The notes: generated from the sequence alone by a model not told the origin. Shown: positions 55,523 to 64,000, counted from the stretch's first letter. The stretch: 64,000 nucleotides of DNA from Labrys monachus (GCF_030814655.1 NZ_JAUSVK010000001.1:3429501-3493500); one strand, 5' to 3'. Made by a program: numbers and translations.

Positions 55523-56362
55523 ATGACCCATTTCCAGCGCTGGGCGCTCGCCCTCACCTTGCCGGCTGCGGTCCTCGCGATCGCCCTCTATGTGTTTCCG
55601 ATCGTCCAGGTCCTGGCGCTGAGCTTCCTCGAGCCGAAGCCCGGCTTCGGCAATTATGTCAGCCTTCTCGGCAACGCCGCCATCGGCCGCGTCGTGCGCA
55701 CGACGATCGTGGTCTCGGCGCTGACGACGGCGATCACCCTGGTGCTGAGCTACATCGTCGCCTTCGCGATCGTGCACATGCCGCGCGAGCGGCGGCGCGT
55801 CGCGCTCTTCCTCGTCATGGTGCCGTTCTGGATCTCGGTCCTCGTGCGCGCCTTCTCCTGGATCACCATCCTCAGGCGCAACGGCGTCCTCAATTCCGCG
55901 CTGGTCGAGGCCGGCGCGATCCAGGAACCGCTTGACCTCGTCTACAACCAGCTCGGCGTGGTCATCGGCATGGTCCACTACATGATGCCGTTCGCCATCC
56001 TCCTCCTCGTCGCCAATCTCGACGACATCGACCGCCGCATCATCCAGGCCGCCCGCTCCCTCGGCGCGCAGCCGGCCACGGTGTTCTGGCGTGTCTGGCT
56101 GCCGCTGAGCCTGCCGGGCCTCTCCATCGCCACGCTCTTCACCTTCATCTTCTCGCTCGGCTTCCTCGTGACGCCGGCCCTCCTCGGCGCCGGGCGCGTG
56201 CTGATGATCGCCGAATATATTTCGGTGCAGATCTCCAGCACCCTGCGCTGGGGCGTGGCGACGGCGTTGTCGACGCTCATGCTGCTCGCGGTCGGCCTGC
56301 TGGTCGCGATCGCGATGCGCCATCCGGCATTCCGCGCCGCCTTCGGGGGAGGCCACAGATGA
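55523..56362 (+). CDS. Polyamine-type ABC permease 1 (PotB-like)
   Basis: A 279-residue permease with six hydrophobic segments and the EAA loop AARSLGAQPATVFWRVWLP. ATG 55523 lies 60 bases after the binding-protein stop. It overlaps the second permease gene by four bases (ATGA) and pairs with it in the membrane. Confidence 0.92.
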   Translation: MTHFQRWALALTLPAAVLAIALYVFPIVQVLALSFLEPKPGFGNYVSLLGNAAIGRVVRTTIVVSALTTAITLVLSYIVAFAIVHMPRERRRVALFLVMVPFWISVLVRAFSWITILRRNGVLNSALVEAGAIQEPLDLVYNQLGVVIGMVHYMMPFAILLLVANLDDIDRRIIQAARSLGAQPATVFWRVWLPLSLPGLSIATLFTFIFSLGFLVTPALLGAGRVLMIAEYISVQISSTLRWGVATALSTLMLLAVGLLVAIAMRHPAFRAAFGGGHR

Positions 56363-57183
56363 CCCCGGTCCGGCGACGGATACAGGTCGGCCTGCCGCGG
56401 ATGCTGGCATGGCTGCTGCTCGCCTTCCTCTTCGCGCCGATGCTGGTGGTGATCCCGGTGTCGCTGACCGACCGCGACTACCTGTCCCTGCCGCAGCACG
56501 GCCTCTCGCTCGCCCATTACCTCCCGCTGCTCGACTGGAGCGCCGGCTGGCTGCCGAGCATCCTGACCAGCTTCACCACGGCGCTCGCCGCCAGCTTCGC
56601 CGCGACCACGGTCGCCGCCGCCTATGCGATCGGAGCGTGGGTCTATGTCGGCCGCTGGCCGTCCTTCCTGCGCGTCGTCCTGCTGTCGCCGCTGATCGTG
56701 CCGCCCATCATCTATGCGGTCGGCATCGTGCGTCTGTGGTCGCGCCTCGGCCTGCTCGACAGCTGGATCGGCGTCGTCATCGTCCATGTCATGCTCGCCA
56801 TCCCGCTCGCGGTGCTGGCGATCGGCGCCAGCCTCTCCAATCTCGATCCGCGCATCGTGCAGGCCGCCCGTTCGCTCGGCGCCCGCCCGCCGACGATCTT
56901 CGCCCGCGTCATCCTGCCGAATCTCGCCTCGGGCATCGGGGCCGGCGCCGTTCTCGCCTTCATCACCTCATGGGACGAGATCACGGTGACGCTGTTCATC
57001 ACCAGCCGGCGGCTGGTGACGCTGCCGCGGCGGATCTGGACGAGCATCGCCGATTCCGTCGATCCGACCCTCGCCGCCATCGCCTCGGTGATGCTGCTGG
57101 CGACGCTCCTCGGCCTTCTCGTCCGGGTGCTGTTCTTCGAAAGAGGCCGGCCTGCCCGATCGACCCGAAAATCCCTGCTGTGA
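56359..57183 (+). CDS. Polyamine-type ABC permease 2 (PotC-like)
   Basis: A 274-residue permease with six hydrophobic segments, EAA loop AARSLGARPPTIFARVILP and the PotC-like stretch AFITSWDEITVTLFIT. Its start overlaps the PotB-like gene. After it comes an enzyme gene rather than the ATPase gene, an uncommon order for such operons. Confidence 0.92.
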   Translation: MTPVRRRIQVGLPRMLAWLLLAFLFAPMLVVIPVSLTDRDYLSLPQHGLSLAHYLPLLDWSAGWLPSILTSFTTALAASFAATTVAAAYAIGAWVYVGRWPSFLRVVLLSPLIVPPIIYAVGIVRLWSRLGLLDSWIGVVIVHVMLAIPLAVLAIGASLSNLDPRIVQAARSLGARPPTIFARVILPNLASGIGAGAVLAFITSWDEITVTLFITSRRLVTLPRRIWTSIADSVDPTLAAIASVMLLATLLGLLVRVLFFERGRPARSTRKSLL

Positions 57184-57196
57184 AAGGAAAACGCCA

Positions 57197-58213
57197 GTGA
57201 GTGCGCATACCCCCGCGATGAGCGAGCACGAATACAAGGAAGCGAAATTCTTCCAGACCTTCGGTTCGGTGCCGACGCCCGCCTTCCACGATCCGGACGA
57301 GCAGACCCGCGTCTGGGGCCGCCCCTGGGGCTGCACCACCGACGTCGGCAAGCTGCGGGCCGTGCTGATGCACCGGCCGGGCGAGGAGCTCGGCATCGTC
57401 GAGAACAAGCCGATGGCGGAGATCGGCGGCTTCGGCGATCCGGAGAAGGGCTGGTACTGGATCGGCAAGACCCTGCCGGACCTTCCCGCCATGCAGGCCG
57501 CCCATGACAAGCTCACGGCGGTGCTGCGGGCCGAGGGCGTCGACGTCATCCTGATCGACAAGGCGCCGCCCGGCGCGATGAAGCAGATCTACTGCCGCGA
57601 CAGCGTCATCTCCGTGAAGGGCGGCGCCATCGTCACCCGCCTCGCACGCAAGGTCCGCCGCGGCGAGGAACTCGCGGTGACGCAGGCGCTCGCCAAGGCC
57701 GGCTGCCCGATCCTCGGCACGCTGCACGGCGAGGCCGTCTTCGAGGGCGGCGGTTTCGCGATCATCGACGAGAAGACGGCGGTCTGCTCGGTTTCGGTGG
57801 CCTGCAATCCCGAGGGCGTCCGCCAGGTCGAGCGCATCCTCAACGGCCTCGACATCGAGCTCATCAAGGTGCCGATGCCGGGCTATCGCATCCATATCGA
57901 CGGCAGCTTCATCATGATCGACCACGACAAGGCGATCGTGAACATCAACGAACTGCCCTACATCTTCATCCAGGAACTGGTGAAGCGAGGCATCCAGATG
58001 ATCGAGCTGCCCCCCGAGGACAACGCCTTCTCGCTCAACTGCCTGGCGCTGGCGCCCGGACGCGTGCTGATGCACGAGACCCGCACGCCGCGCCTCGCCG
58101 ACCGGCTCGACAAGGCCGGCATCGAGGTGCTGACGCTCGACTATGAGTGCGTCGAGCTCGGCGGCGGCGGCATCCATTGCTCGACCGGCCCGCTCGCCCG
58201 CGACCCTGCCTGA
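57197..58213 (+). CDS. Guanidino-group modifying enzyme (DDAH/arginine deiminase superfamily)
   Basis: A 338-residue enzyme of the amidinotransferase/dimethylargininase fold. Likely active-site parts are Asp135 (YCRDS), Glu183 (FEGGGF), His233 (YRIHIDGS) and nucleophile Cys328 (GGGIHCSTGP). Such enzymes hydrolyse or transfer the amidino group of arginine-like compounds. The gene lies between permease and ATPase genes of the importer, so its substrate is probably the transported compound. It starts at GTG 57197 after AGGAAA; ATG 57218 is an alternative. Whether it is a deiminase, a DDAH or an amidinotransferase is open. Confidence 0.85.
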   Translation: MSAHTPAMSEHEYKEAKFFQTFGSVPTPAFHDPDEQTRVWGRPWGCTTDVGKLRAVLMHRPGEELGIVENKPMAEIGGFGDPEKGWYWIGKTLPDLPAMQAAHDKLTAVLRAEGVDVILIDKAPPGAMKQIYCRDSVISVKGGAIVTRLARKVRRGEELAVTQALAKAGCPILGTLHGEAVFEGGGFAIIDEKTAVCSVSVACNPEGVRQVERILNGLDIELIKVPMPGYRIHIDGSFIMIDHDKAIVNINELPYIFIQELVKRGIQMIELPPEDNAFSLNCLALAPGRVLMHETRTPRLADRLDKAGIEVLTLDYECVELGGGGIHCSTGPLARDPA

Positions 58214-58215
58214 CC

Positions 58216-59283
58216 ATGGCATTCCTCGACATACGCAAGCTGCGCAGGACCTATGGTTCTGTGGTCGCGCTCGACGGCATCGACCTTTCGGTCGAGGAGG
58301 GTGAATTCATCACCCTCCTCGGCCCATCGGGCTCGGGCAAGACCACGCTGCTGATGTCGATCGCCGGATTCGTCAAGCCGGACGCCGGCGGGATCGTCCT
58401 GTCCGGCGTCGACGTTACGGACATGGAGCCGGAAGACAGGAATTTCGGGCTGGTCTTCCAGGGATACGCCCTTTTTCCGCATCTGACCGTCCGCGACAAC
58501 ATCGCCTTCCCGCTCCAGGTGCGCAAATGGCAGAAGCGCGCCGTCGCCGAGCGGGTGGAGGCGATGCTGGACCTCGTCGGCCTGGGGGCGCTCGCCGCGC
58601 GCAAGCCGCGCGAGCTTTCCGGCGGGCAGCAGCAGCGCGTCGCCCTCGCGCGCGCCCTCGTCTACAGCCCCCGCCTCCTCCTGCTCGACGAGCCGCTGTC
58701 GGCGCTCGACCGCTCGCTGCGCGAAACCATGCAGCGCGAGCTGAAGCGCCTGCATCGGGAGACGGGCGTCACCTTCATCTTCGTCACCCACGACCAGGAG
58801 GAAGCCTATGCGATGTCCGACCGCATCGCGGTCTTCCAGAACGGGCGGATCATCCAGGTCGGCTCGCCCAGGGACATCTATCGAAAGCCGGTCTCGCGTT
58901 TCGTCGCCGGCTTCATCGGCGGCAACAACCTGATCCGTGCGCGCTTTTCCCCCGAGCGGGGCGAGTTGTCGCTGCTCGGCCGCAGCCTTGCGGCGCCGGC
59001 GCATTTCACCCCCGCCCTCCACAGCCGCGACGGCGACGTCTCCGCCTGGATCCGCTCCGAGGACATCGCCATCGGCGGCGAGGAGGCCGGCCGGGAGAGC
59101 TTCGAGGTCACGGTGATCGACCGCTCCTTCATCGGCGCGACCGAGCGCGTCACGGTGCGGACCGCCGAAGGCGGGGAACTGGTGCTGGTCATGCCGGCCG
59201 GCGCCGCCGACGCGGTGACGATCGGCATGGCGCTGCAATGCCGGGTCAGGCCCGATGCCATCGGTTTCCTCCTGCCGGACTGA
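58216..59283 (+). CDS. Polyamine-type ABC ATPase (PotA-like)
   Basis: A 355-residue ATPase with Walker A GPSGSGKTT, signature LSGGQQQRVALARAL, Walker B LLLLDEPLSALD, switch histidine in FVTHDQEEA, and a C-terminal TOBE domain (about residues 270-355). It begins two bases after the guanidino-enzyme stop, which confirms that the enzyme belongs to the transport operon. Confidence 0.93.
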   Translation: MAFLDIRKLRRTYGSVVALDGIDLSVEEGEFITLLGPSGSGKTTLLMSIAGFVKPDAGGIVLSGVDVTDMEPEDRNFGLVFQGYALFPHLTVRDNIAFPLQVRKWQKRAVAERVEAMLDLVGLGALAARKPRELSGGQQQRVALARALVYSPRLLLLDEPLSALDRSLRETMQRELKRLHRETGVTFIFVTHDQEEAYAMSDRIAVFQNGRIIQVGSPRDIYRKPVSRFVAGFIGGNNLIRARFSPERGELSLLGRSLAAPAHFTPALHSRDGDVSAWIRSEDIAIGGEEAGRESFEVTVIDRSFIGATERVTVRTAEGGELVLVMPAGAADAVTIGMALQCRVRPDAIGFLLPD

Positions 59284-59368
59284 AGCGGCCGCCGAGGTCC
59301 GGCCCGCCCCGCCCTATCCACCTTGCCCGTGACGACCGTCACCCCATCAACCAGCCCCGCGAGAACCC

Positions 59369-60733
59369 ATGTCGATCCATCTGCGCCCCGTCACCCTTCC
59401 CGATTTCGGCACGCCGGTCGAGCGTCCGCAAATCCCCGCCGCGACCTATGAGGCGCGCATACGGGCCGCCTATGAAGCCGCGGGCGCCGACTGGCTCGTC
59501 GTCTATGCCGATCGCGAGCATTTCGCCAACATCGTCTTCCTCACCGGCTTCGAGCCCCGCTTCGAGGAGGCGCTCCTCCTCCTCGGCCCGAAGGGCGAGC
59601 GCATCGTCGTCACCGGCAACGAGAATCTCGATTATGTGCCGATCGCGGGGCTGCCCGGGATCGAGGTGCGGCTCTGCCAGGCGCTCAGCCTGATGGCGCA
59701 GGACCGCAGCGCGAAGCCGAACCTCCCGGCCGTGCTTCGCGAAGCCGGCATCGCCAAGGGCGACCATATCGGCCTCGCCGGCTGGAAATATCTGGAGGCG
59801 GCGGAGTGGGATGGACCCCGTCCCACATTCTTCGTGCCGGCCTATGTCGTCGACAGCCTGGCCTTCGTCGTCGGGGCGGCGGGCACGCTCACGGATGCGA
59901 CCGCCGTCCTGATGCATCCGACCGCCGGGCTGCGGGCGGTCGTCGACGCCGACCAGATCGCCGAGGCCGAATGGGCCGCGACCCGCGCCTCGCTCGCCGT
60001 CTGGCGTATCATCAGCGGCTTCAGGCTGGGCGACGACGAACTGACAGCGGCCTCGCGCATGGGCTATGCCGGCGAGCCGATGAACTGCCATCCGATGCTG
60101 GCGTCCGGCGCTCCGGACCGGCCGGTGATCGGGCTCAGGAGCCCGACGGCGCGCCGGCCCGGCCGCGGCGACGGCATCACCGCGGCGGTGAGCTTCTGGG
60201 GCGGCCTCACGGCGAGGGCCGGCCTGGTGAGCGACGGCGACGATGATTTCGTCGCCGTCGCCTCGGCCTATTTCAAGGGTCTGCTCGCCTGGTACGAAAC
60301 GGCCGACATCGGCGTCGAGGGCGGCGCCATCCACGATGCGGTCGTCTCGGCGCTCGCGGCGGGCGGCCTGCGCTCGGCGCTCAATCCGGGACACCTCACC
60401 GGCCACGACGAATGGATGCACTCCCCGATCCGCCCGGGCTCGACCGAGCGCCTCGCCTCCGGCATGCCGTTCCAGATCGATATCATCCCGGTGCCGATGC
60501 CGGCCGGCCAGGCGCTCAATTGCGAGGATGCCGTCACCTTCGCCGATGCGGCGCTGCGTGCGGAGATCGCCGCGCGCCATCCGGCGGTGGCGGCGCGCTT
60601 CGAAGCCCGCCGCGGCTTCGTCCGCGACCAGATCGGCGTCGATGTCAGGCCGAACGTGCTGCTGCTCTCGGCAATACCGCTCTACCTGCCGCCGCTGTGG
60701 CTGGCGCCCGAGCGGATCCTGACGCTGGGCTGA
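59369..60733 (+). CDS. M24-family (creatinase/prolidase-fold) protein, divergent
   Basis: A 454-residue protein with the two-domain creatinase/prolidase layout: N-terminal domain (DWLVVYADREHFANIVFLTGF) and a pita-bread domain (GHLTGHDEWMHSPI, then PFQIDIIPVPM and NCEDAVTF). The first two metal-binding aspartates normal for M24 peptidases are not seen; the region reads AVSFWGGLTARAG. Creatinase, which splits a guanidino compound, also works without metal. Following a guanidino enzyme operon by 85 bases, a C-N hydrolase for a related substrate is plausible, but a peptidase cannot be excluded. Confidence 0.8.
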   Translation: MSIHLRPVTLPDFGTPVERPQIPAATYEARIRAAYEAAGADWLVVYADREHFANIVFLTGFEPRFEEALLLLGPKGERIVVTGNENLDYVPIAGLPGIEVRLCQALSLMAQDRSAKPNLPAVLREAGIAKGDHIGLAGWKYLEAAEWDGPRPTFFVPAYVVDSLAFVVGAAGTLTDATAVLMHPTAGLRAVVDADQIAEAEWAATRASLAVWRIISGFRLGDDELTAASRMGYAGEPMNCHPMLASGAPDRPVIGLRSPTARRPGRGDGITAAVSFWGGLTARAGLVSDGDDDFVAVASAYFKGLLAWYETADIGVEGGAIHDAVVSALAAGGLRSALNPGHLTGHDEWMHSPIRPGSTERLASGMPFQIDIIPVPMPAGQALNCEDAVTFADAALRAEIAARHPAVAARFEARRGFVRDQIGVDVRPNVLLLSAIPLYLPPLWLAPERILTLG

Positions 60734-60817
60734 CGCGCTGCGCGACCCTGAGAAAATCGGCTCGTGCGCCGCGGCAGGCGGCGCCGGGTCTTCCCGCATG
60801 GCGGCCGCGAACAGCGA

Positions 60818-61339
60818 TCAGTTGCGGGCCGAAGCCGCCTCATCCTCGGAAAGGTGGCGGCGCGCGGACTCCTTGACCTTGCCCATATGGACCAGCAGGC
60901 CGGAGACGATGATCGGATCGACGTCCGCCATCATCTCCCGCAGCCAGTTCTCATGCGCCACCGCCATGACCTCGAAGATCGCCCGCCCCTTCGCCGTCAG
61001 GCGGGCGACGGTGACGCGCCTGTCATCCTCGGGCCGCGTGCGCAACACCATGCCATCGGCCTCCAGCCGCTCGACCAGGCCGGTTATGTTGCCGTTGGTG
61101 ACCATGGTGCGGCTGGAAAGCTCGCCCAGGCGCAAGCCGTCCTCCTCGCGGTAGAGCTGCGCCATCAGGTCGAACTGCGGCAGGGTGGCTCCGAACTCGC
61201 GCCGCAGGCGCCGGCGAATTTCCTGCGAGATCAGCTTCGTGGTGGAGAGAAGCCTGAGCCACAGCCGCAACTCCTCCTTCTTGCCTTCCCGAGCATCGCT
61301 GACGACGAATTCCAGGTCCATCATCGGTGCTGCTCCCAT
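60818..61339 (-). CDS. MarR-family transcriptional regulator
   Basis: A 173-residue winged-helix protein. Recognition region LGELSSRTMVTNGNITGLVERLEADG and the wing RTRPEDDRRVTVARLT are typical MarR features. GGGGAGG before ATG 61339 sets the start. It is convergent with the M24 gene and upstream lies copy 2 of the dispersed repeat. Its targets may include the flavoprotein and cyclase-family genes at 61.5-64 kb. Confidence 0.9.
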   Translation of the reverse strand: MGAAPMMDLEFVVSDAREGKKEELRLWLRLLSTTKLISQEIRRRLRREFGATLPQFDLMAQLYREEDGLRLGELSSRTMVTNGNITGLVERLEADGMVLRTRPEDDRRVTVARLTAKGRAIFEVMAVAHENWLREMMADVDPIIVSGLLVHMGKVKESARRHLSEDEAASARN

Positions 61340-61362
61340 GTCGCGATGCCTCCCCGAAGCCT

Positions 61363-61465
61363 CAAGCAAAACGTGTTTCGGCGGAAACGCGCTTCCACTC
61401 TAACTCATTGTTCCGACGCGTCTTTGCGATTCTGGTCGATTCCGTCAAACCGCAAAACGTTTGAA
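61363..61465 (+). repeat. Dispersed intergenic repeat, copy 2
   Basis: This aligns with 4151-4250 in the same orientation over about 100 bases. It includes GTGTTTC-GGCG-GAAACGC, which folds into a small stem, and ends with CGCAAAACG as copy 1 does. It lies between the divergent-facing ends of the MarR start and the flavoprotein stop. Two copies 57 kb apart imply a genome-wide family. Confidence 0.7.
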
Positions 61466-61527
61466 GTGCGGGAGACCGGCCTGTTCGTCAAGCGTATTTC
61501 CTTCAATCCTGAAATAGAAGGCGGGCT

Positions 61528-63099
61528 TCATCCCGCCAGGCGACGTGCCAGCAGGAAGCCCGATCCGGCGCCGGTTCCCGCCCCGGGCCAGGTGGCGGCA
61601 CCACACAGATAAAGCCCCTCGACCGGGGTCTTGTAGCGCGAATAGCCGGCGACCGGGCGGAACAGGAAGTTCTGGTCGAGATGATGGGATCCCGACAGGC
61701 TGTCGCCGCCGATCAGGTTGGGATTGTCCTGTTCCAGGTCCAGCGGTGAGACGACGCGGCGCCCGCGGATCTTCGCGCGCAGGCCCGGCGCATGGGTCTC
61801 GATCAGGTCGAGGACCCGGTCCGCATAGGGCTCCTTGGCCGTATCCCAGTCCCTCGATGCGATCTCGCCCTTGGCGTCGCCCAGGATCTGCGCCGGAAGC
61901 ACGCGGACCTGCACCCACAGCACATGCTTGCCGGCCGGCGCCCGCGACGGGTCGATGGCCGTCGGCTGCCCGACCACCAGCGCCGGTTCCGCCGGCAGAA
62001 GCCCGGACACCGCCTCCGTATAGACCCGGCTCATCATCGCCAGGTCCGGGGCGATATGGACATAGGCGTAGCGCCTCAGATCCGGCGAGGCCGTCCATTC
62101 GGGCAGATCCTCCATCGTCAGGTGGATCATCATGGTGCCCGGCCCGGACCGGTAGCGCGACAGGCCGCGGCTGAAACGTTCGGGAAGCCGGGCGGCGCCG
62201 ACCAATGATCCGAAAAGCAGCTTGGGGTGGATGTTGGAGATCACGGCGCGGCCCGCCTGCAGCCGGCGGCCGTCGGCCAGCACCACGCCGGTCGCCCTGC
62301 CGCCTTCGAGGACCACCTCGGCGACGGCGCTGCCGAGCATCACCTCCCCGCCCCGGCTGGTGACGAGCCTGGTCATGGCGTTGACGATCGTATCGGCGCC
62401 GCCGGCGCCGATCACCATGCCGAACGCCTGGTTGGCCATGGATTCCAGATAGGGAAAGAGCGCCCCGCCGGCGATATCCGGCGGAAAGTCGAGATGAAGG
62501 CCCCAGGCGGCCATCGTCGCCTTCAGCTTCTCGCTGCGGAAATGGCGGTCGAGGAACTCGCGCGGCGAGGACAGCAGCAATTGGCCGAGATCGTAGAGCA
62601 GCGGCAGGCCGCCCGCCCGCCAGGCGCGCCAGAGCGTCTTCACGGTGTCGAAGGAGGGCATCGCCGCGCCGAGCAATCCGAACAGATGCGGCGCCGTCTC
62701 GCCGAACTGCGCGCTCATCGCGTCCCAGCTCTCCGCATCCGCCGCCGACAGGGCCGCGATCGCGGCGCGGTTCTTCGCGGGATCCGTGCCGATCCCGAGG
62801 CAGGTCCCGTCGCGAAAGACGCTGGCGAAGCAATCGGCAACCGGCGCGAAAGCCAGGCCCTGCGCCGCGAGTTCCGTCCCGTAGCGCTTGTGGAAGGCCG
62901 AGCCCGCGAACATCGACAGATTCATGGCGCACAGATCGTGCCGGAAGCCCGGCTCGATCAGTTCCGCCGTCTTCACCGCGCCGCCGGGCGTCGCCGCCGC
63001 CTCGATCACCGCGACCTTCCAGCCGCGGCTGGCCAGATGCACGGCCGCCGCCAGCCCGTTATGGCCCGCGCCCAGGACCAGCGCATCATAGGTGGACAT
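61528..63099 (-). CDS. FAD-dependent oxidoreductase (PYROXD2/phytoene desaturase-like)
   Basis: A 523-residue flavoprotein. The N-terminal Rossmann block LVLGAGHNGLAAAVHLA and the C-terminal LYLCGAATWPGAGTGAGSG are those of the phytoene-desaturase/PYROXD2 group. No carotenoid genes are near, so PYROXD2-like amine or small-molecule oxidation is likelier than carotenoid synthesis. GAGGGGAAGTC before ATG 63099 sets the start. The gene is divergent from the cyclase-family gene across a 277-base gap with a palindrome. Confidence 0.87.
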   Translation of the reverse strand: MSTYDALVLGAGHNGLAAAVHLASRGWKVAVIEAAATPGGAVKTAELIEPGFRHDLCAMNLSMFAGSAFHKRYGTELAAQGLAFAPVADCFASVFRDGTCLGIGTDPAKNRAAIAALSAADAESWDAMSAQFGETAPHLFGLLGAAMPSFDTVKTLWRAWRAGGLPLLYDLGQLLLSSPREFLDRHFRSEKLKATMAAWGLHLDFPPDIAGGALFPYLESMANQAFGMVIGAGGADTIVNAMTRLVTSRGGEVMLGSAVAEVVLEGGRATGVVLADGRRLQAGRAVISNIHPKLLFGSLVGAARLPERFSRGLSRYRSGPGTMMIHLTMEDLPEWTASPDLRRYAYVHIAPDLAMMSRVYTEAVSGLLPAEPALVVGQPTAIDPSRAPAGKHVLWVQVRVLPAQILGDAKGEIASRDWDTAKEPYADRVLDLIETHAPGLRAKIRGRRVVSPLDLEQDNPNLIGGDSLSGSHHLDQNFLFRPVAGYSRYKTPVEGLYLCGAATWPGAGTGAGSGFLLARRLAG

Positions 63100-63129
63100 G
63101 ACTTCCCCTCATTGTCGTGAATTTATTTT

Positions 63130-63141
63130 TGTATGCATACA
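63130..63141. promoter_or_regulatory. Perfect palindrome in divergent control region
   Basis: TGTATGCATACA is a perfect 12-base palindrome in an AT-rich patch 31 bases upstream of the flavoprotein start. It is a likely operator for a MarR- or GntR-type protein; the MarR gene at 60818 is nearest. The rest of the 63100-63376 gap is unusually AT-rich but shows no gene. Confidence 0.5.
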
Positions 63142-63376
63142 TTTTCACGAAATTCACTCAAGCGAGAATTCTCACACGCTGACGAAGTCGATGTAAACCG
63201 GCAAAAACCATCCCTTTTCGGATGGAATAGGCGGCATTCCGCGATTTGGTTTAGGATTAAAATAATATCCGACACCCCTCAATAATTGTTGCATTCTCAT
63301 ATTCGCCATCTAAGCTCGGGCGAAAGATGCCTTTCCGCCGTGGGTGCGGGGGAATGGCCACCAGAAGGGGGACTTC

Positions 63377-64000
63377 ATGACCGGCACTCTCGCGCTTTCC
63401 ACCCTCGCCGCCAATCTCCTCAGCGGATCGATCAAGATCGTCGACCTGACGGCGCCCCTCGGCCCGGACACGCCTGTTCTCTACCTGCCGCCGCAATTCG
63501 GCAAGAACACGCCGAACGTGAAGGTCCATACCATCTCCGCCTATGACCAGGACGGCCCGTTCTGGGCCTGGAACTGGCTGGAGCTCGGCGAGCACACCGG
63601 CACGCATTTCGATGCGCCCTGCCATTGGATCACCGGCAAGGATAACCCCGAAAACACCACCGACACCATCCCGCCGCGGAACTTCGTGGCGCCGGCCAAC
63701 GTCATCGACCGCTCGAAGGAGACGGCCGAGAACCCCGATTACCTGCTCACCGTCGACAGCATCAGGGAATGGGAAGCCGAGCACGGCGAGATCGAAGCCG
63801 GAAGCTGGGTGCTCATGCGCACCGACTGGTACAAGCGCAACGGCTCGACTGAGACGTTCCTGAACGCCGACGAGAACGGCCCCCATTCGCCCGGGCCGAC
63901 CGCCGAGGCGATCGAATATCTGCTCTCCAAGGGCATCATCGGCTGGGGGCAGGAGACCATCGGCACCGATGCCGGCGCCGCCGGCGGCATGACCCCGCCC
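63377..64000 (+). CDS. Cyclase-family (kynurenine formamidase-like) hydrolase, 3' end outside window
   Basis: The first 208 residues of a metal-dependent hydrolase. The family block HTGTHFDAPCHW gives the His/Asp metal ligands, and SIKIVDLTAPLGPDTPV is the usual N-terminus. Relatives include kynurenine formamidase and isatin hydrolase, which open amide bonds or cyclic amides. AAGGGGG before ATG 63377 sets the start. The frame runs to the last base without a stop. It is divergent from the flavoprotein gene, with which it may share control. Confidence 0.9.
   Translation, partial: MTGTLALSTLAANLLSGSIKIVDLTAPLGPDTPVLYLPPQFGKNTPNVKVHTISAYDQDGPFWAWNWLELGEHTGTHFDAPCHWITGKDNPENTTDTIPPRNFVAPANVIDRSKETAENPDYLLTVDSIREWEAEHGEIEAGSWVLMRTDWYKRNGSTETFLNADENGPHSPGPTAEAIEYLLSKGIIGWGQETIGTDAGAAGGMTPP

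Noticed and set aside
61528-63099. A carotenoid phytoene desaturase
   Set aside because: No phytoene synthase, cyclase or other carotenoid gene is near, and the sequence fits the PYROXD2-like group equally well.

Overview
This 64 kb window is GC-rich, almost fully coding, and packed with short operons whose genes overlap by ATGA or TGATG junctions. Gene content (many ABC importers, GntR and SorC regulators, a rut-type pyrimidine ring-opening set, a dispersed intergenic repeat) points to an alphaproteobacterium, probably of the order Hyphomicrobiales. That is an inference from gene style, not a match to a named genome. I see no rRNA, tRNA, CRISPR array, insertion sequence or phage gene. The window starts inside a GMC oxidoreductase gene and ends inside a cyclase-family gene.

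Layout. (1) 3.1-13.7 kb, plus strand: a sugar or polyol locus with a binding protein, RbsA-type ATPase, permease, SorC-family regulator, GlpD-like FAD dehydrogenase, DhnA-type class I aldolase, FGGY kinase, alpha/beta hydrolase and a class II aldolase. A strong palindrome lies upstream. (2) 13.8-31.3 kb: a divergent N-heterocycle/amide locus. The minus operon is rutE, rutF, two amidase-signature enzymes, an isochorismatase-fold hydrolase and an NAD-dependent epimerase. The plus operon is rutA, an amidase, a COG0523 GTPase, a dihydropyrimidinase/hydantoinase, another amidase and a small AtzG/GatC-like protein. It is followed by a convergent ABC importer operon and its divergent GntR/HutC regulator, then an MFS carrier at 31.6 kb. 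One operator-like motif, ATAWGTYCGKAC, recurs four times in the control regions of these units. (3) 33-41.8 kb: a 2-oxoglutarate/Fe oxygenase divergent from a GntR regulator, then a Liv-type ABC importer, a deaminase-like amidohydrolase and a nucleoside hydrolase. This looks like a (modified) nucleoside uptake and salvage operon. (4) 41.8-51.4 kb: a DszA/NtaA-type flavin monooxygenase and a DJ-1/PfpI protein; then an RbsABC-type importer led by a GntR gene, divergent from an iron alcohol dehydrogenase and an aldehyde dehydrogenase. (5) 51.6-60.7 kb: a class II aldolase-fold protein, a 2-hydroxyacid dehydrogenase and a GntR regulator; then a polyamine-type ABC importer whose operon contains a guanidino-modifying (DDAH/arginine-deiminase-like) enzyme, followed by a creatinase-like M24 protein. 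(6) 60.8-64 kb: a MarR regulator, a PYROXD2/phytoene-desaturase-like flavoprotein and the start of a cyclase-family hydrolase.

As a whole the window is a catabolic accessory region with five complete ABC importers. Regions 2 and 3 could work together: nucleosides are imported, deaminated and split to bases (region 3), and pyrimidine-like rings are opened by RutA/RutF and cut by amidases, with RutE clearing the toxic aldehyde (region 2). That chain is an inference from gene content. Region 2 is the best candidate for a new system: it has the RutA/E/F core but no RutC, RutD or RutG, and in their place four amidases, a dihydropyrimidinase, a metallochaperone-type GTPase and a dedicated ABC importer under one apparent regulator.
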